DNA of 64,000 nucleotides from Asbonarchaeum sp964517675. GTDB taxonomy: Archaea; Nanohalarchaeota; Nanosalinia; Nanosalinales; Nanoanaerosalinaceae. Location: NCBI GenBank assembly GCA_964517675.1, contig CAZFEL010000001.1:248001-312000 (forward strand), in the 5' to 3' direction. A model generated the notes under the pieces. That model worked only from the letters and a program-made list of their open reading frames with translations. It was not told where the DNA came from and did not search any database. Every line of letters starts with the position of its first letter. The first letter of the stretch is position 1. Position numbers and translations under genes: made by a program. Below, one piece after another: positions 15,665 through 22,639 of the stretch.

Positions 15665-16330
15665 TCAGAACGCGTCTTCGATACAGGCAAGAGGACGGTT
15701 GGAGGTCCACTGGCATGCCTGATTGTTCATGACGCTCTTGTTGACTGCATCGAGGTACTCGGAATTGCGGTAGGCCGTCATCGCTATCGTCTGGTTCATC
15801 CGCGTGTTCGGGGCGACATAGACCCAGTTACCGCCGGCGTTGAACTCTCTGGCGAAGTCTTCGATCTGCTGGACGGTCTCCGGACAGCTTGTACAGGAGT
15901 ACTGGATCAGCACCGCCGGACGGATTCCCTGCTGGCTCTGTTCGGGGCCTCCCTGGAGCAGGAGGTAGACCTGCTGGTCTGGGGTGAGTTCCGAGTCGAA
16001 TATCGGTCCCTGAGGGATCTCTGCGGGCTGTGGGACTGATGTGATCCCGTAGCCGACCGGTGGGCTCTGTCTGTATCCGTCGCTTCCTCCTGATGACGGC
16101 GTGGATGCCGGTGCGAGGCTCGAGTAAAAGATGACGCCTCCCAGCGGCAGTCCGACCATGATGATGCCGAAGATAAGAGCGGAGAATTTCTTCTTGCTCC
16201 TGAAAATATCGATGAGCCGTCGTGGCAGGGAACCCGTCTCCTCCGACCCGTGGACGTCGTCCTTGTGCTGCCTGCGGGCCTCCCGGCTGTCGAATGAGTC
16301 ACTGCATTCTGGGCAGTCGTACGACGGCAT
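15665..16330 (-). CDS. Membrane-tethered C2H2 zinc finger with extracytoplasmic CxxC domain
   Basis: 221 aa. Three parts: an N-terminal C2H2 finger (C6, C9, H22, H27) that should be cytoplasmic, a basic linker and one membrane helix (about 49-72, ALIFGIIMVGLPLGGVIFY), and an outside domain with the motif YSCTSCPETVQQIEDFAREF, which reads as a thioredoxin-like active site followed by its helix, with two more Cys near the end. Inferred role: a thiol-redox protein of the envelope, tethered to a cytoplasmic zinc finger. The finger has the same spacing as in the protein at 21409. It is divergent from 16376 with overlapping TATA boxes. Confidence 0.75.
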   Translation of the reverse strand: MPSYDCPECSDSFDSREARRQHKDDVHGSEETGSLPRRLIDIFRSKKKFSALIFGIIMVGLPLGGVIFYSSLAPASTPSSGGSDGYRQSPPVGYGITSVPQPAEIPQGPIFDSELTPDQQVYLLLQGGPEQSQQGIRPAVLIQYSCTSCPETVQQIEDFAREFNAGGNWVYVAPNTRMNQTIAMTAYRNSEYLDAVNKSVMNNQACQWTSNRPLACIEDAF

Positions 16331-16335
16331 GCACC

Positions 16336-16366
16336 CGTTTATTTAAAACAAATTTTTTATAGATGG
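16336..16366. promoter_or_regulatory. Overlapping divergent TATA elements
   Basis: The 45-base gap between the divergent genes starting at 16330 (reverse) and 16376 (forward) holds TTTATTTAAAAC (forward TATA, about 30 bases before 16376) and, on the other strand, CTATAAAAAATTT (about 25-30 bases before 16330). Both predict leaderless messages. The two promoters overlap physically, so the genes are probably mutually exclusive or co-regulated. Confidence 0.55.
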
Positions 16367-16375
16367 GTACAGGTC

Positions 16376-16894
16376 ATGGTCGAGACCAGTAAGCTGCTGA
16401 TCGTCGGCGTCATCGCGTACCTCTTTGTCATGGGGATGTTTTTCGGGCCGCTGGATCGTCCGCCACAGCCTGGTGAACCCGGGACCGCCCACACTCATCT
16501 GTATTTCGCCATCTCTGTTGACGGTGAACGGATCGATCTCTCACAGGAGCGGTACCAGCTCGCTGACAGGCGGACCCATTTCGAGAACGGGGATGGTGAG
16601 ATCTTACACGTCCACGCGGAGGATGTCACGGTCCGGTACACTCTCAAGACGCTCGGCATCGGGCTCAACGAGACCTGCATCACGACAGGCGAGACCCGCT
16701 GTGCCAACAGCACCCGTGATCTCCGGGTCTACGTCGACGGCGAGGTCCTCGAGGACCCGCTTACCTATGTCCCGCGCCAGGACGACAGCGTCATGGTGTG
16801 GTACGGGCCGGAGGACGGGGGACCGGATGATGGATTCTTCCAGCGCATGCTGCCTGACAGGTTCCGCCCCGGACGATCCGGCGAGAGCATCTAG
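16376..16894 (+). CDS. Membrane-anchored H-x-H family protein A, 172 aa
   Basis: One N-terminal membrane anchor (about 7-25, LLIVGVIAYLFVMGMFFG), then an outside domain with AHTHLYFAISVDGERIDLSQ, HFENGDGEILHVHAEDVTV and TLKTLGIGLNETCI. The same pattern recurs in the gene at 21409 (THEHAQFNVVVDG, HFEGGDGQTIHKHATDTTI, ALESLGM) and, more loosely, at 17896 (VHYHADYEVIV). The invariant H-x-H and H-x-H-A pairs suggest a metal site; this is inference. It has two Cys in the last third. It ends 4 bases into the convergent Vms1-like gene. No named family is recognised. Confidence 0.72.
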   Translation: MVETSKLLIVGVIAYLFVMGMFFGPLDRPPQPGEPGTAHTHLYFAISVDGERIDLSQERYQLADRRTHFENGDGEILHVHAEDVTVRYTLKTLGIGLNETCITTGETRCANSTRDLRVYVDGEVLEDPLTYVPRQDDSVMVWYGPEDGGPDDGFFQRMLPDRFRPGRSGESI

Positions 16895-17811
16895 AGACGG
16901 TCAGTGGCTTCTTCGAGCTTCTCATCGTCCAGACGCCGGAGCTGGAACCTGAAACCGGTTCTGAACGATCTCGACAGATCGTCCGGGTCCGTGATCCGTG
17001 AGACGCGGGAACTGAATGATCCTGCCTCCTGGTCGAGTTTCTCCTGGGCCTGTTCGGTGAGGTCCGGGCCACCGGCGAGGAAAAGCTCCCGGTACCCTTC
17101 CTCCAGCAGCGATCCTGCAGCCTCCATGACGTCTGTGAGGTGTTCTTGTACCTGTTCCTTCCGGCGTCGCTCGAACCGCTTCTGGCTGTACCCCCCTTTG
17201 GTGTGTTGGGCCTTGATATCTGCATCGATGATGGCGGCCTCGATGATCTCCCCGCCCTCGATCAGTCCGACTCCGGACCCGCCCGCGGTCAGGTGGATGA
17301 GGCAGTATCTATCCTGGAGCATCTCCTCGATGGTATCGACCATGAACCCGCTCGCCTGGTAGCTCGCTGACTCCTGGAAGGGGATGGGCGGTACGATTGC
17401 GTGCCTGAGGAGGTGCGGATCCTTGAGAACCATCTCGCCTGTCTCCGAATCGATAACAGATCTTTCAGGGCGGATATATATCGTTGCGGCCTTGGATGAT
17501 CGGTATGACAGTCTCTCAAGGTTATCGATCAGTTCTGTCGTCTGTGACACGTCGAGATCGTGGTGATCGGTCGTCACTGTGCTTCCATCCTGGCTGGGAT
17601 CGATACGATCTTTCAGGCTCGTTATCTTGTCCTCGAGACGGTTGACTCTCTCCTCGGCATCCTGCTTGGCTGCTGCTGCCTCCCGGGCTCGTTGTTGTTC
17701 CTTCTCCAGTCGCTTCTCAAGTTCCTCGATCCGTCCTGTGAGTTCGTCCTCCCGGGCTCTGAGTTCTTCTTCCAGCTCCTTGATCCGTTCCTTCCGTCCG
17801 AACAGGTCCAT
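16891..17811 (-). CDS. Vms1/eRF1-like release-factor domain protein (VLRF1) with coiled coil
   Basis: 306 aa. An N-terminal charged coiled coil (about 8-80, ELEEELRAREDELTGRIEEL) precedes a domain with KGGYSQKRFERRRKEQ, the G-G-x-S-Q-x-R-F signature of Vms1-like release factors, in which the Gln (Q210) plays the part of the GGQ Gln. Further on, ELFLAGGPDLTEQAQEKL matches the strand-Gly-Gly-Pro of the eRF1 fold. Family role: hydrolyses peptidyl-tRNA on split or stalled large ribosomal subunits. I chose the ATG at 17811, not 17859, because the only TATA-like element (GATAAATGTA, near 17860) covers the latter. Confidence 0.8.
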   Translation of the reverse strand: MDLFGRKERIKELEEELRAREDELTGRIEELEKRLEKEQQRAREAAAAKQDAEERVNRLEDKITSLKDRIDPSQDGSTVTTDHHDLDVSQTTELIDNLERLSYRSSKAATIYIRPERSVIDSETGEMVLKDPHLLRHAIVPPIPFQESASYQASGFMVDTIEEMLQDRYCLIHLTAGGSGVGLIEGGEIIEAAIIDADIKAQHTKGGYSQKRFERRRKEQVQEHLTDVMEAAGSLLEEGYRELFLAGGPDLTEQAQEKLDQEAGSFSSRVSRITDPDDLSRSFRTGFRFQLRRLDDEKLEEATDRL

Positions 17812-17895
17812 GTACTGAAGAGGGTCCTGCAGGTTTTTCACGGTGGGGCCGGGATACATTTATCAACTGGGACCGGACAGTATGAGACTGCTAGC

Positions 17896-18792
17896 ATGCA
17901 CGTCATCCGATACATCCTCCTGTCGATCGCTGCCCTGATACCTTCTACCTGGGCGGCTATCACGTACTATCCCAGGACCGACTTCACGGTCTATACCCTT
18001 GAGGGCATCGGTCTCGGAGTGGTTGCGCTTGTGGGCCTGACGATCGTCTCGGTCTGGAAGGAGGATGACCTGTCCGAGCAGGGCAAGACGATCCTGATGT
18101 CCGGCTTCCTGCTGGCCATCCTGATCCCATCGATGTTCGCGACTGGAGCCTACGTCCAGCGGACGACGACATCGTGGAGCGGTGGCGAGGTCCACTACCA
18201 CGCCGACTACGAGGTCATCGTCCAGGGCGAGAGCGGCGAGTACGAGCAGCTCGACCTGATCGACCCATCACGGTTCTGTGAGAGCACGGAGCACGAATCG
18301 ACATACATGTGCCAGCTGAACGACAGGACGGGTGCGACAGAGTACCATGAGCACGATGACAGGCGCATCCACCTCGAGGGGACATTCTGGGAGCGAGAGG
18401 ACGCGACACTGTCCACGTTCTTCGAGACCTTCGGCGGCGAACTGTCGAACGACAGGCTGGTCTATCCGACGAACGAGAAGATCTACAACATAACTGATAC
18501 ATCCGGCAACGACAAGACACTCAAGATCGCTGTCAAACGCGGTGTCGGCGGGGAAAGGGACTGGTGCATGTTTGGGGAAGATGTGCCGGAGGAGGACCTG
18601 TGCAGCAGCTTCGATACCAGCGAGAGCGTCCGCAGCCCGTCGGAATATGTCCTCACCGATATCCAGCAGGGCCCGATCGATGTGATCTGGATCGTGTATG
18701 ATAGTGAATCTCGCGAGGACATGCTCGCTGATCTGCGCGAGGACGACAGGTACAAACAGTTCGAGATCGAGAAGACAAGCGGTGGATACTAG
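17896..18792 (+). CDS. Membrane-anchored H-x-H family protein B, 298 aa
   Basis: Three hydrophobic segments at the N-terminus (roughly 5-25, 35-55, 68-88), then an outside domain starting GGEVHYHADYEVIVQG, with a second His cluster EYHEHDDRRIHLEG and TLSTFFETFGGEL. This follows the order of elements in the two smaller family members (16376, 21409): His pair, beta segment, second His segment, then an 'L..FG' helix. It contains several Cys (FCESTEH, YMCQLND, DWCMFGED, EDLCSS), so disulfides are likely. The ATG at 17896 is preferred over upstream starts, which lie antisense to the Vms1-like gene. It runs directly into the CcdA gene (stop and ATG adjacent). Confidence 0.72.
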   Translation: MHVIRYILLSIAALIPSTWAAITYYPRTDFTVYTLEGIGLGVVALVGLTIVSVWKEDDLSEQGKTILMSGFLLAILIPSMFATGAYVQRTTTSWSGGEVHYHADYEVIVQGESGEYEQLDLIDPSRFCESTEHESTYMCQLNDRTGATEYHEHDDRRIHLEGTFWEREDATLSTFFETFGGELSNDRLVYPTNEKIYNITDTSGNDKTLKIAVKRGVGGERDWCMFGEDVPEEDLCSSFDTSESVRSPSEYVLTDIQQGPIDVIWIVYDSESREDMLADLREDDRYKQFEIEKTSGGY

Positions 18793-19503
18793 ATGGCAGT
18801 CGCGAACCTTCCGACGGTCAGTGCGGTGATTCTGACCGCGGCAGTCGATGCAATCAATCCGTGTGCTATCGGTGTCGCTCTCCTTCTGGTCGCGACGATG
18901 ATCAAGCAGGGCAAGCGGGACCGAATGATCCTCATTGGTGCGCTATACGTCTTTGCCGTCTACATGACATACTTCATCGCCGGTGTCGGCATCCTGTTCT
19001 TCTTCGTCAACATACCGGTCAAGATAGCGAACATGGTGACGGTCGCGGTCGCTTTGCTCGTGGTGTTCGGTGGGATCCTTGAGATCAAGGACTTCTACTG
19101 GTACGGCAAGGGGACATCGCTGATGATCCCTGAGAAGTACGCGACCAAGATCGCCGAGAGCATGGAGGATCTGACCGCTCCCGCTGCGATTGTCCTCGGT
19201 GTCTTCGTGGCACTGGTCGAGCTGCCGTGTACAGGTGGTCCGTATCTGGCGATCCTGACGGTCATCGCCAACCAGGGGGTTAACCTGGCTGCTTACGGCC
19301 TGATGGCGCTGTACAACCTCATCTTCGTCGGACCGCTCATCTTCATCGTCGTGGCTGCGTACCTCGGCACCTACAAGGTCGAGGAGATGAAAGAATGGAA
19401 ACACATGAACCGTCCCAGGATGCGCCTGGCGGCCGGCCTGTTGATGGTCACGCTGGGCTGGGTCCTCCTGATCCTGGGCATCGGCATCATCAGGTTCGGC
19501 TAA
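18793..19503 (+). CDS. CcdA-family thiol transport membrane protein
   Basis: 236 aa, six or more helices, the normal CcdA size. The two conserved Cys are in DAINPCAIGVALLL (first half) and ALVELPCTGGPYLAIL (second half). The family passes electrons from cytoplasmic thioredoxin across the membrane. Its ATG follows the previous stop with no gap and the next gene starts one base after its own stop, so 17896-18793-19505 is one transcription unit. It lies next to a DsbA-like gene (19839), giving the reductive and oxidative arms of envelope disulfide chemistry together. Confidence 0.93.
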   Translation: MAVANLPTVSAVILTAAVDAINPCAIGVALLLVATMIKQGKRDRMILIGALYVFAVYMTYFIAGVGILFFFVNIPVKIANMVTVAVALLVVFGGILEIKDFYWYGKGTSLMIPEKYATKIAESMEDLTAPAAIVLGVFVALVELPCTGGPYLAILTVIANQGVNLAAYGLMALYNLIFVGPLIFIVVAAYLGTYKVEEMKEWKHMNRPRMRLAAGLLMVTLGWVLLILGIGIIRFG

Positions 19504-19504
19504 G

Positions 19505-19783
19505 ATGGGACTGAAAGTCGTTAACCAGGATGGCGAGAAGGAGTCCTTCGATGAGAGGAAACTATACGGTTCCGTCTTCTATCCGGCCCGGGAGGCCGAG
19601 TACGACCGCGAGGAGGCCGAGGCACTTGCGAACGGCCTGACTGAAGATGTCAGGGACTGGATCGATGACCATGAGGACGATGTCGTGACATCGCGCGAAC
19701 TCCGTGAGAAGGTCCTCGAGCTTCTTGAAGAAGAGGACGACGGTGTTGCGTTCCTCTATCGGACGCATATGGACATCAATTAG
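19505..19783 (+). CDS. Stand-alone ATP-cone domain protein, 92 aa
   Basis: The start MGLKVVNQDGEKESFDERKL matches the ATP-cone opening (V-x-x-x-D-G-x-x-E-x-F-D), and the rest follows the cone: helices, then VTSRELREKVLELLEE and a final segment. In NrdR and RNR the cone senses ATP/dATP. Here it is the whole protein, without DNA-binding or reductase partner domain. It begins one base after the ccdA-like gene stops. A nucleotide-sensing role toward the redox genes is inference. Confidence 0.8.
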   Translation: MGLKVVNQDGEKESFDERKLYGSVFYPAREAEYDREEAEALANGLTEDVRDWIDDHEDDVVTSRELREKVLELLEEEDDGVAFLYRTHMDIN

Positions 19784-19838
19784 TGCTTCTCTGCTGTAAC
19801 CGCCATATTTTAAAAGGTAGATGGCTGATCAGTAGCTG

Positions 19839-20885
19839 ATGCCTGACGACACCGATTACGATGCACTATCCGAGAGGACGGTCGATGAGGTCAAGGACTA
19901 CGTCACGAACAATGATTCTGTTGATATCGAGCGCCTGCTGCGTCACGAGAAGCGGAACAAGGACCGCACGACGCTGACGACGTGGCTCGATGACCGTCTG
20001 GAGGACGAGACAGGAAATGCCGCTACCGCTGATGGTGGCGATGCAAGTATCACGCTCCAGGTATCGCGACGTCAGGCATTCCTCGCGACGTTCGTGATCG
20101 GGTTCCTTGCCGGCGGGTTCATGATGGCCGGCGTGTTCTCGGCATCTGGTGCGACAGGACTTATCGGTGCCTCCAACGATCCTGCAGAGGCGGGCCCGTC
20201 AGACGGCGGAGATACCGCGACTACTGATGACGGTGATACCAACACCGGGTCCGGGAGCAACCGGGTGATGCTGACCGAGCAGATGATCCAGGACGAGCCG
20301 ACCCTCGGGAACTCGGATGCACCGGTGACGATCGTCGAGTATTCCGATTACGGCTGTCCGTGGTGCGCTGAATGGGCTGGCGTGGATGCCATCTCGCAGC
20401 GACCGATTGACCAGGAGAAGACTCTGGAGAAACTCAAATCCAACTACATCGACAGTGGCGATGTCCGGTTCGTGTACAAGGACTATCCTGTCCCCCAGCT
20501 CCACCCGAATGCGGAACAGGCCCATATTGCTGCGAACTGTGTCCGGGAGCAGGGTGAGGATATGTACTGGGAGTACCACGATCTCCTGTTCGAGGAGCGT
20601 GGCCGCTGGACCAGTGCCGCCGGTAATGCACCTGGTGAAACGTTCCCTGATCTTGCAGAACAGGTCGGGGCTGATGTCGATGCGTTCAACCAGTGTCTCG
20701 AAAACAGTGACGGCACCGAGGTCCAGCAGGACAAGGACGGGATCCACGAGGTCGATTCCCGGCTCGGGACCCCGACGATCTACATAGGCAACGTCGAGGA
20801 CGGGTTCCAGAAGGCCGAGGGCGCACAGCCGTATTCCACCCTTGAACCCCTCATCCAGTCCGAACTCGATAAGGCATCGCAGTGA
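19839..20885 (+). CDS. DsbA-like thiol:disulfide oxidoreductase, membrane-anchored
   Basis: 348 aa. A cytoplasmic acidic helical region (1-70), one membrane anchor (about 84-106, TFVIGFLAGGFMMAGVFS), an Asp/Thr/Gly-rich linker, and from about 145 a DsbA-type domain: VTIVEYSDYGCPWCAEW with the CPWC active site at 173-176, a helical insert, and RLGTPTIYIGN with the cis-Pro. Family role: oxidises or isomerises disulfides in exported proteins. A TATA-like ATATTTTAAAAGG at 19805-19817 predicts a leaderless start. It overlaps the next gene by 4 bases. Confidence 0.9.
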   Translation: MPDDTDYDALSERTVDEVKDYVTNNDSVDIERLLRHEKRNKDRTTLTTWLDDRLEDETGNAATADGGDASITLQVSRRQAFLATFVIGFLAGGFMMAGVFSASGATGLIGASNDPAEAGPSDGGDTATTDDGDTNTGSGSNRVMLTEQMIQDEPTLGNSDAPVTIVEYSDYGCPWCAEWAGVDAISQRPIDQEKTLEKLKSNYIDSGDVRFVYKDYPVPQLHPNAEQAHIAANCVREQGEDMYWEYHDLLFEERGRWTSAAGNAPGETFPDLAEQVGADVDAFNQCLENSDGTEVQQDKDGIHEVDSRLGTPTIYIGNVEDGFQKAEGAQPYSTLEPLIQSELDKASQ

Positions 20886-21421
20886 TGGATGTACGATCGA
20901 ACCTCAGGACGATAGCTGATGTCCTCACAGCACCGCGGTATGCGTTCCTCGTGATGGTCGTCGCTGTGCTTTCGTTCACGGTGTACAGTCTGTTGTTGAA
21001 CGTTGGACTGCTCACGTCACTGTTCGGGTCCGCTCAATATGGCCTGTTTCTCACAATGGTGCCGCTGCTTGTCTCAGGGTTCATCAAAAGCACCACGATA
21101 TTCTCTCTGTTCATGCTCACCATCACATCGATCATGATCGGGGTGAATCTATCCTTGGCTGTCTTCAGGCTGATCGAGATGTCGGAGTTCGGCAGTGAGG
21201 GAGCAGGATCGATAGGTGGCGTGGCCCTGGCGACACTTGCTCCCGCGTGTCCTGCCTGTGCGACCACGATCTTCGCGGTTGCTGGTCTGTCCAGTCTGTT
21301 CGCCGTCCTGCCGTTCGGGGGGACGGAGATAAAAGTGTTGGCGGTTATATTCCTCGCAGGGTCGGCCCTGTACACGGCCAGCCAGATAGATAGAGAGGTA
21401 TGCCAGCTATGTCAGATCTAA
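20882..21421 (+). CDS. Four-helix membrane protein with CPAC and terminal CxxC motifs
   Basis: 179 aa, about four hydrophobic helices (approximately 20-44, 55-80, 110-140, 148-165). Two Cys pairs are present: APACPACATTIF (after the third polar loop) and CQLC at the extreme C-terminus. The first pair at the membrane surface and the second in the tail could relay electrons or bind metal. No known family recognised (it is not VKOR or DsbB by pattern). It overlaps the DsbA-like gene by 4 bases and runs 13 bases into the next gene, so it is probably a partner of DsbA (inference). Confidence 0.75.
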   Translation: MMDVRSNLRTIADVLTAPRYAFLVMVVAVLSFTVYSLLLNVGLLTSLFGSAQYGLFLTMVPLLVSGFIKSTTIFSLFMLTITSIMIGVNLSLAVFRLIEMSEFGSEGAGSIGGVALATLAPACPACATTIFAVAGLSSLFAVLPFGGTEIKVLAVIFLAGSALYTASQIDREVCQLCQI

Positions 21422-22071
21422 CATGCAATCACTGCGATGCGGCGTTCGACAGCGAACGGGAACGTATACAGCACGTGCTGGACGAACACGGTGACGATAT
21501 CAATTCTCACGAGAGGGATTCCCTGAAGCGTGATCTCAACAAGCTCGAGACGGATGATGGAGCCGGTTCGTCGTTGTCCATCCAGGATTACGCTAAGCCA
21601 CTGGCCGGTGTCGGTGCTGTCGTGTTGCTTGTCGGTCTGGCCTTTGCCTCTGGTATCATCAGCGTCGATACTGGTGCTGCTGAGTCCACGACAGATGCTG
21701 ACGGCGATATCACGCCGGGTGCTCCCGGTACCACACACGAGCACGCCCAGTTCAATGTCGTGGTCGATGGCCGGGAGATCGATTTCTCCCAGTCACGGTA
21801 CCAGGTCGGCCAGACCCAGAACCGGTACCTCCACTTCGAGGGCGGTGATGGGCAGACGATCCACAAGCACGCCACCGATACCACGATCGCGTTCGCGCTC
21901 GAGTCACTCGGTATGTCGCTTGCGAACGGTTGTCTGACCCTGGACACGGATGAAAAGTACTGTGAGGACGAGGGTAACCTGACGGCCCGGGCCAACGGCG
22001 GTGTGGTCAACGCATCAACCTATGTCATCCAGGACGGGGACGTGATCGAGGTCGCCTTCGAGTCCGGTTAG
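21409..22071 (+). CDS. Membrane-tethered C2H2 zinc finger with H-x-H family domain C
   Basis: 220 aa. An N-terminal C2H2 finger with C6, C9, H22, H27 (identical spacing to the protein at 15665), a charged linker, a membrane helix (about 64-84, VGAVVLLVGLAFASGII), then the outside domain with THEHAQFNVVVDGREIDFSQ and IHKHATDTTIAFALESLGM, close to the protein at 16376. Two Cys (GCLTL, KYCED) may form a disulfide. The ATG at 21409 or 21400 is possible; both overlap the previous gene's end. Function unknown, metal or redox handling inferred. It is convergent (4-base overlap) with the HxlR gene. Confidence 0.75.
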   Translation: MSDLTCNHCDAAFDSERERIQHVLDEHGDDINSHERDSLKRDLNKLETDDGAGSSLSIQDYAKPLAGVGAVVLLVGLAFASGIISVDTGAAESTTDADGDITPGAPGTTHEHAQFNVVVDGREIDFSQSRYQVGQTQNRYLHFEGGDGQTIHKHATDTTIAFALESLGMSLANGCLTLDTDEKYCEDEGNLTARANGGVVNASTYVIQDGDVIEVAFESG

Positions 22072-22382
22072 GCGGGGAAATCGTGTTCCTCGGCCCACCG
22101 ATCCATGCACGTGAAACAATCGATCAGTTCCTCACCTTTCTCGGTGAGGCTGTACTCGGTGCGGGGCGGGACTTCGTCGTAGGCCTGTTTCTGCACTATG
22201 CCGTAATTCTGGAACTCTTTCAGGCGTTCTGATAGGGTCTTAGGGCTTATACCGTCGAGCTCTTCGGTGAAGCCGTTGAACCTAATGTTTTCGTTGTCTT
22301 GAAGGACACGGAGGATCATCAGCGTCCATTTCTTCCCGAAGAACTTCAGGAGCCGGAAGGACGGGCAGTTGTTGGTATCCAT
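22068..22382 (-). CDS. HxlR-family transcriptional regulator, 104 aa
   Basis: Winged helix of the HxlR type: begins CPSFRLLKFFGKKWTLMIL, with the signature K-K-W-T-L-x-I-L, recognition helix LDGISPKTLSERLKEFQNYG, and wing VPPRTEYSLTEKGEEL. It has an N-terminal Cys (C6) and a C-terminal Cys pair region (DCFTCMDRW), as in redox-sensing HxlR members (HypR, QorR) where Cys oxidation changes DNA binding. Its placement beside the redox island suggests it controls it; that is inference. A TATA-like TATAAAAAG at 22403-22411 fits a leaderless start. Confidence 0.88.
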   Translation of the reverse strand: MDTNNCPSFRLLKFFGKKWTLMILRVLQDNENIRFNGFTEELDGISPKTLSERLKEFQNYGIVQKQAYDEVPPRTEYSLTEKGEELIDCFTCMDRWAEEHDFPA

Positions 22383-22478
22383 CTGCGATCACTTTTACCA
22401 ACCTTTTTATACAGGCGGCAGTTTACTTCATATTGTAAAGGCTTAAAAGGCTTTCCGGCGACAGCCGAGGGATCGATC

Positions 22479-22610
22479 ATGGGGGAACAGAAGCGTTGTG
22501 ATGTGTGTGGGAGCCAGCAGCACGTCAGCAAACTCGTGCAGGCCGAGATTATCGGTCGTCAGCGCGAAGTCTGCCAGGATTGCCATCAGCACCTGAAAGG
22601 CGTGTGGTAG
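22479..22610 (+). CDS. Zinc-knuckle micro-protein, 43 aa
   Basis: Starts MGEQKRCDVCGSQQHVSKLV and ends CQDCHQHLKGVW. Two CxxC pairs (C7/C10 and C32/C35) separated by about 21 residues suggest a zinc ribbon. A near-identical layout is found at 45919 (two CxxC pairs, then C-Q-D-C and a basic tail), which indicates a small paralogous family. TATA-like CTTAAAAGG at 22442-22450. Function unknown; RNA or protein contacts are typical of such ribbons. Confidence 0.65.
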   Translation: MGEQKRCDVCGSQQHVSKLVQAEIIGRQREVCQDCHQHLKGVW

Positions 22611-22639
22611 ATGGCTGGCGCGATGCGTTATTCCTCTTC

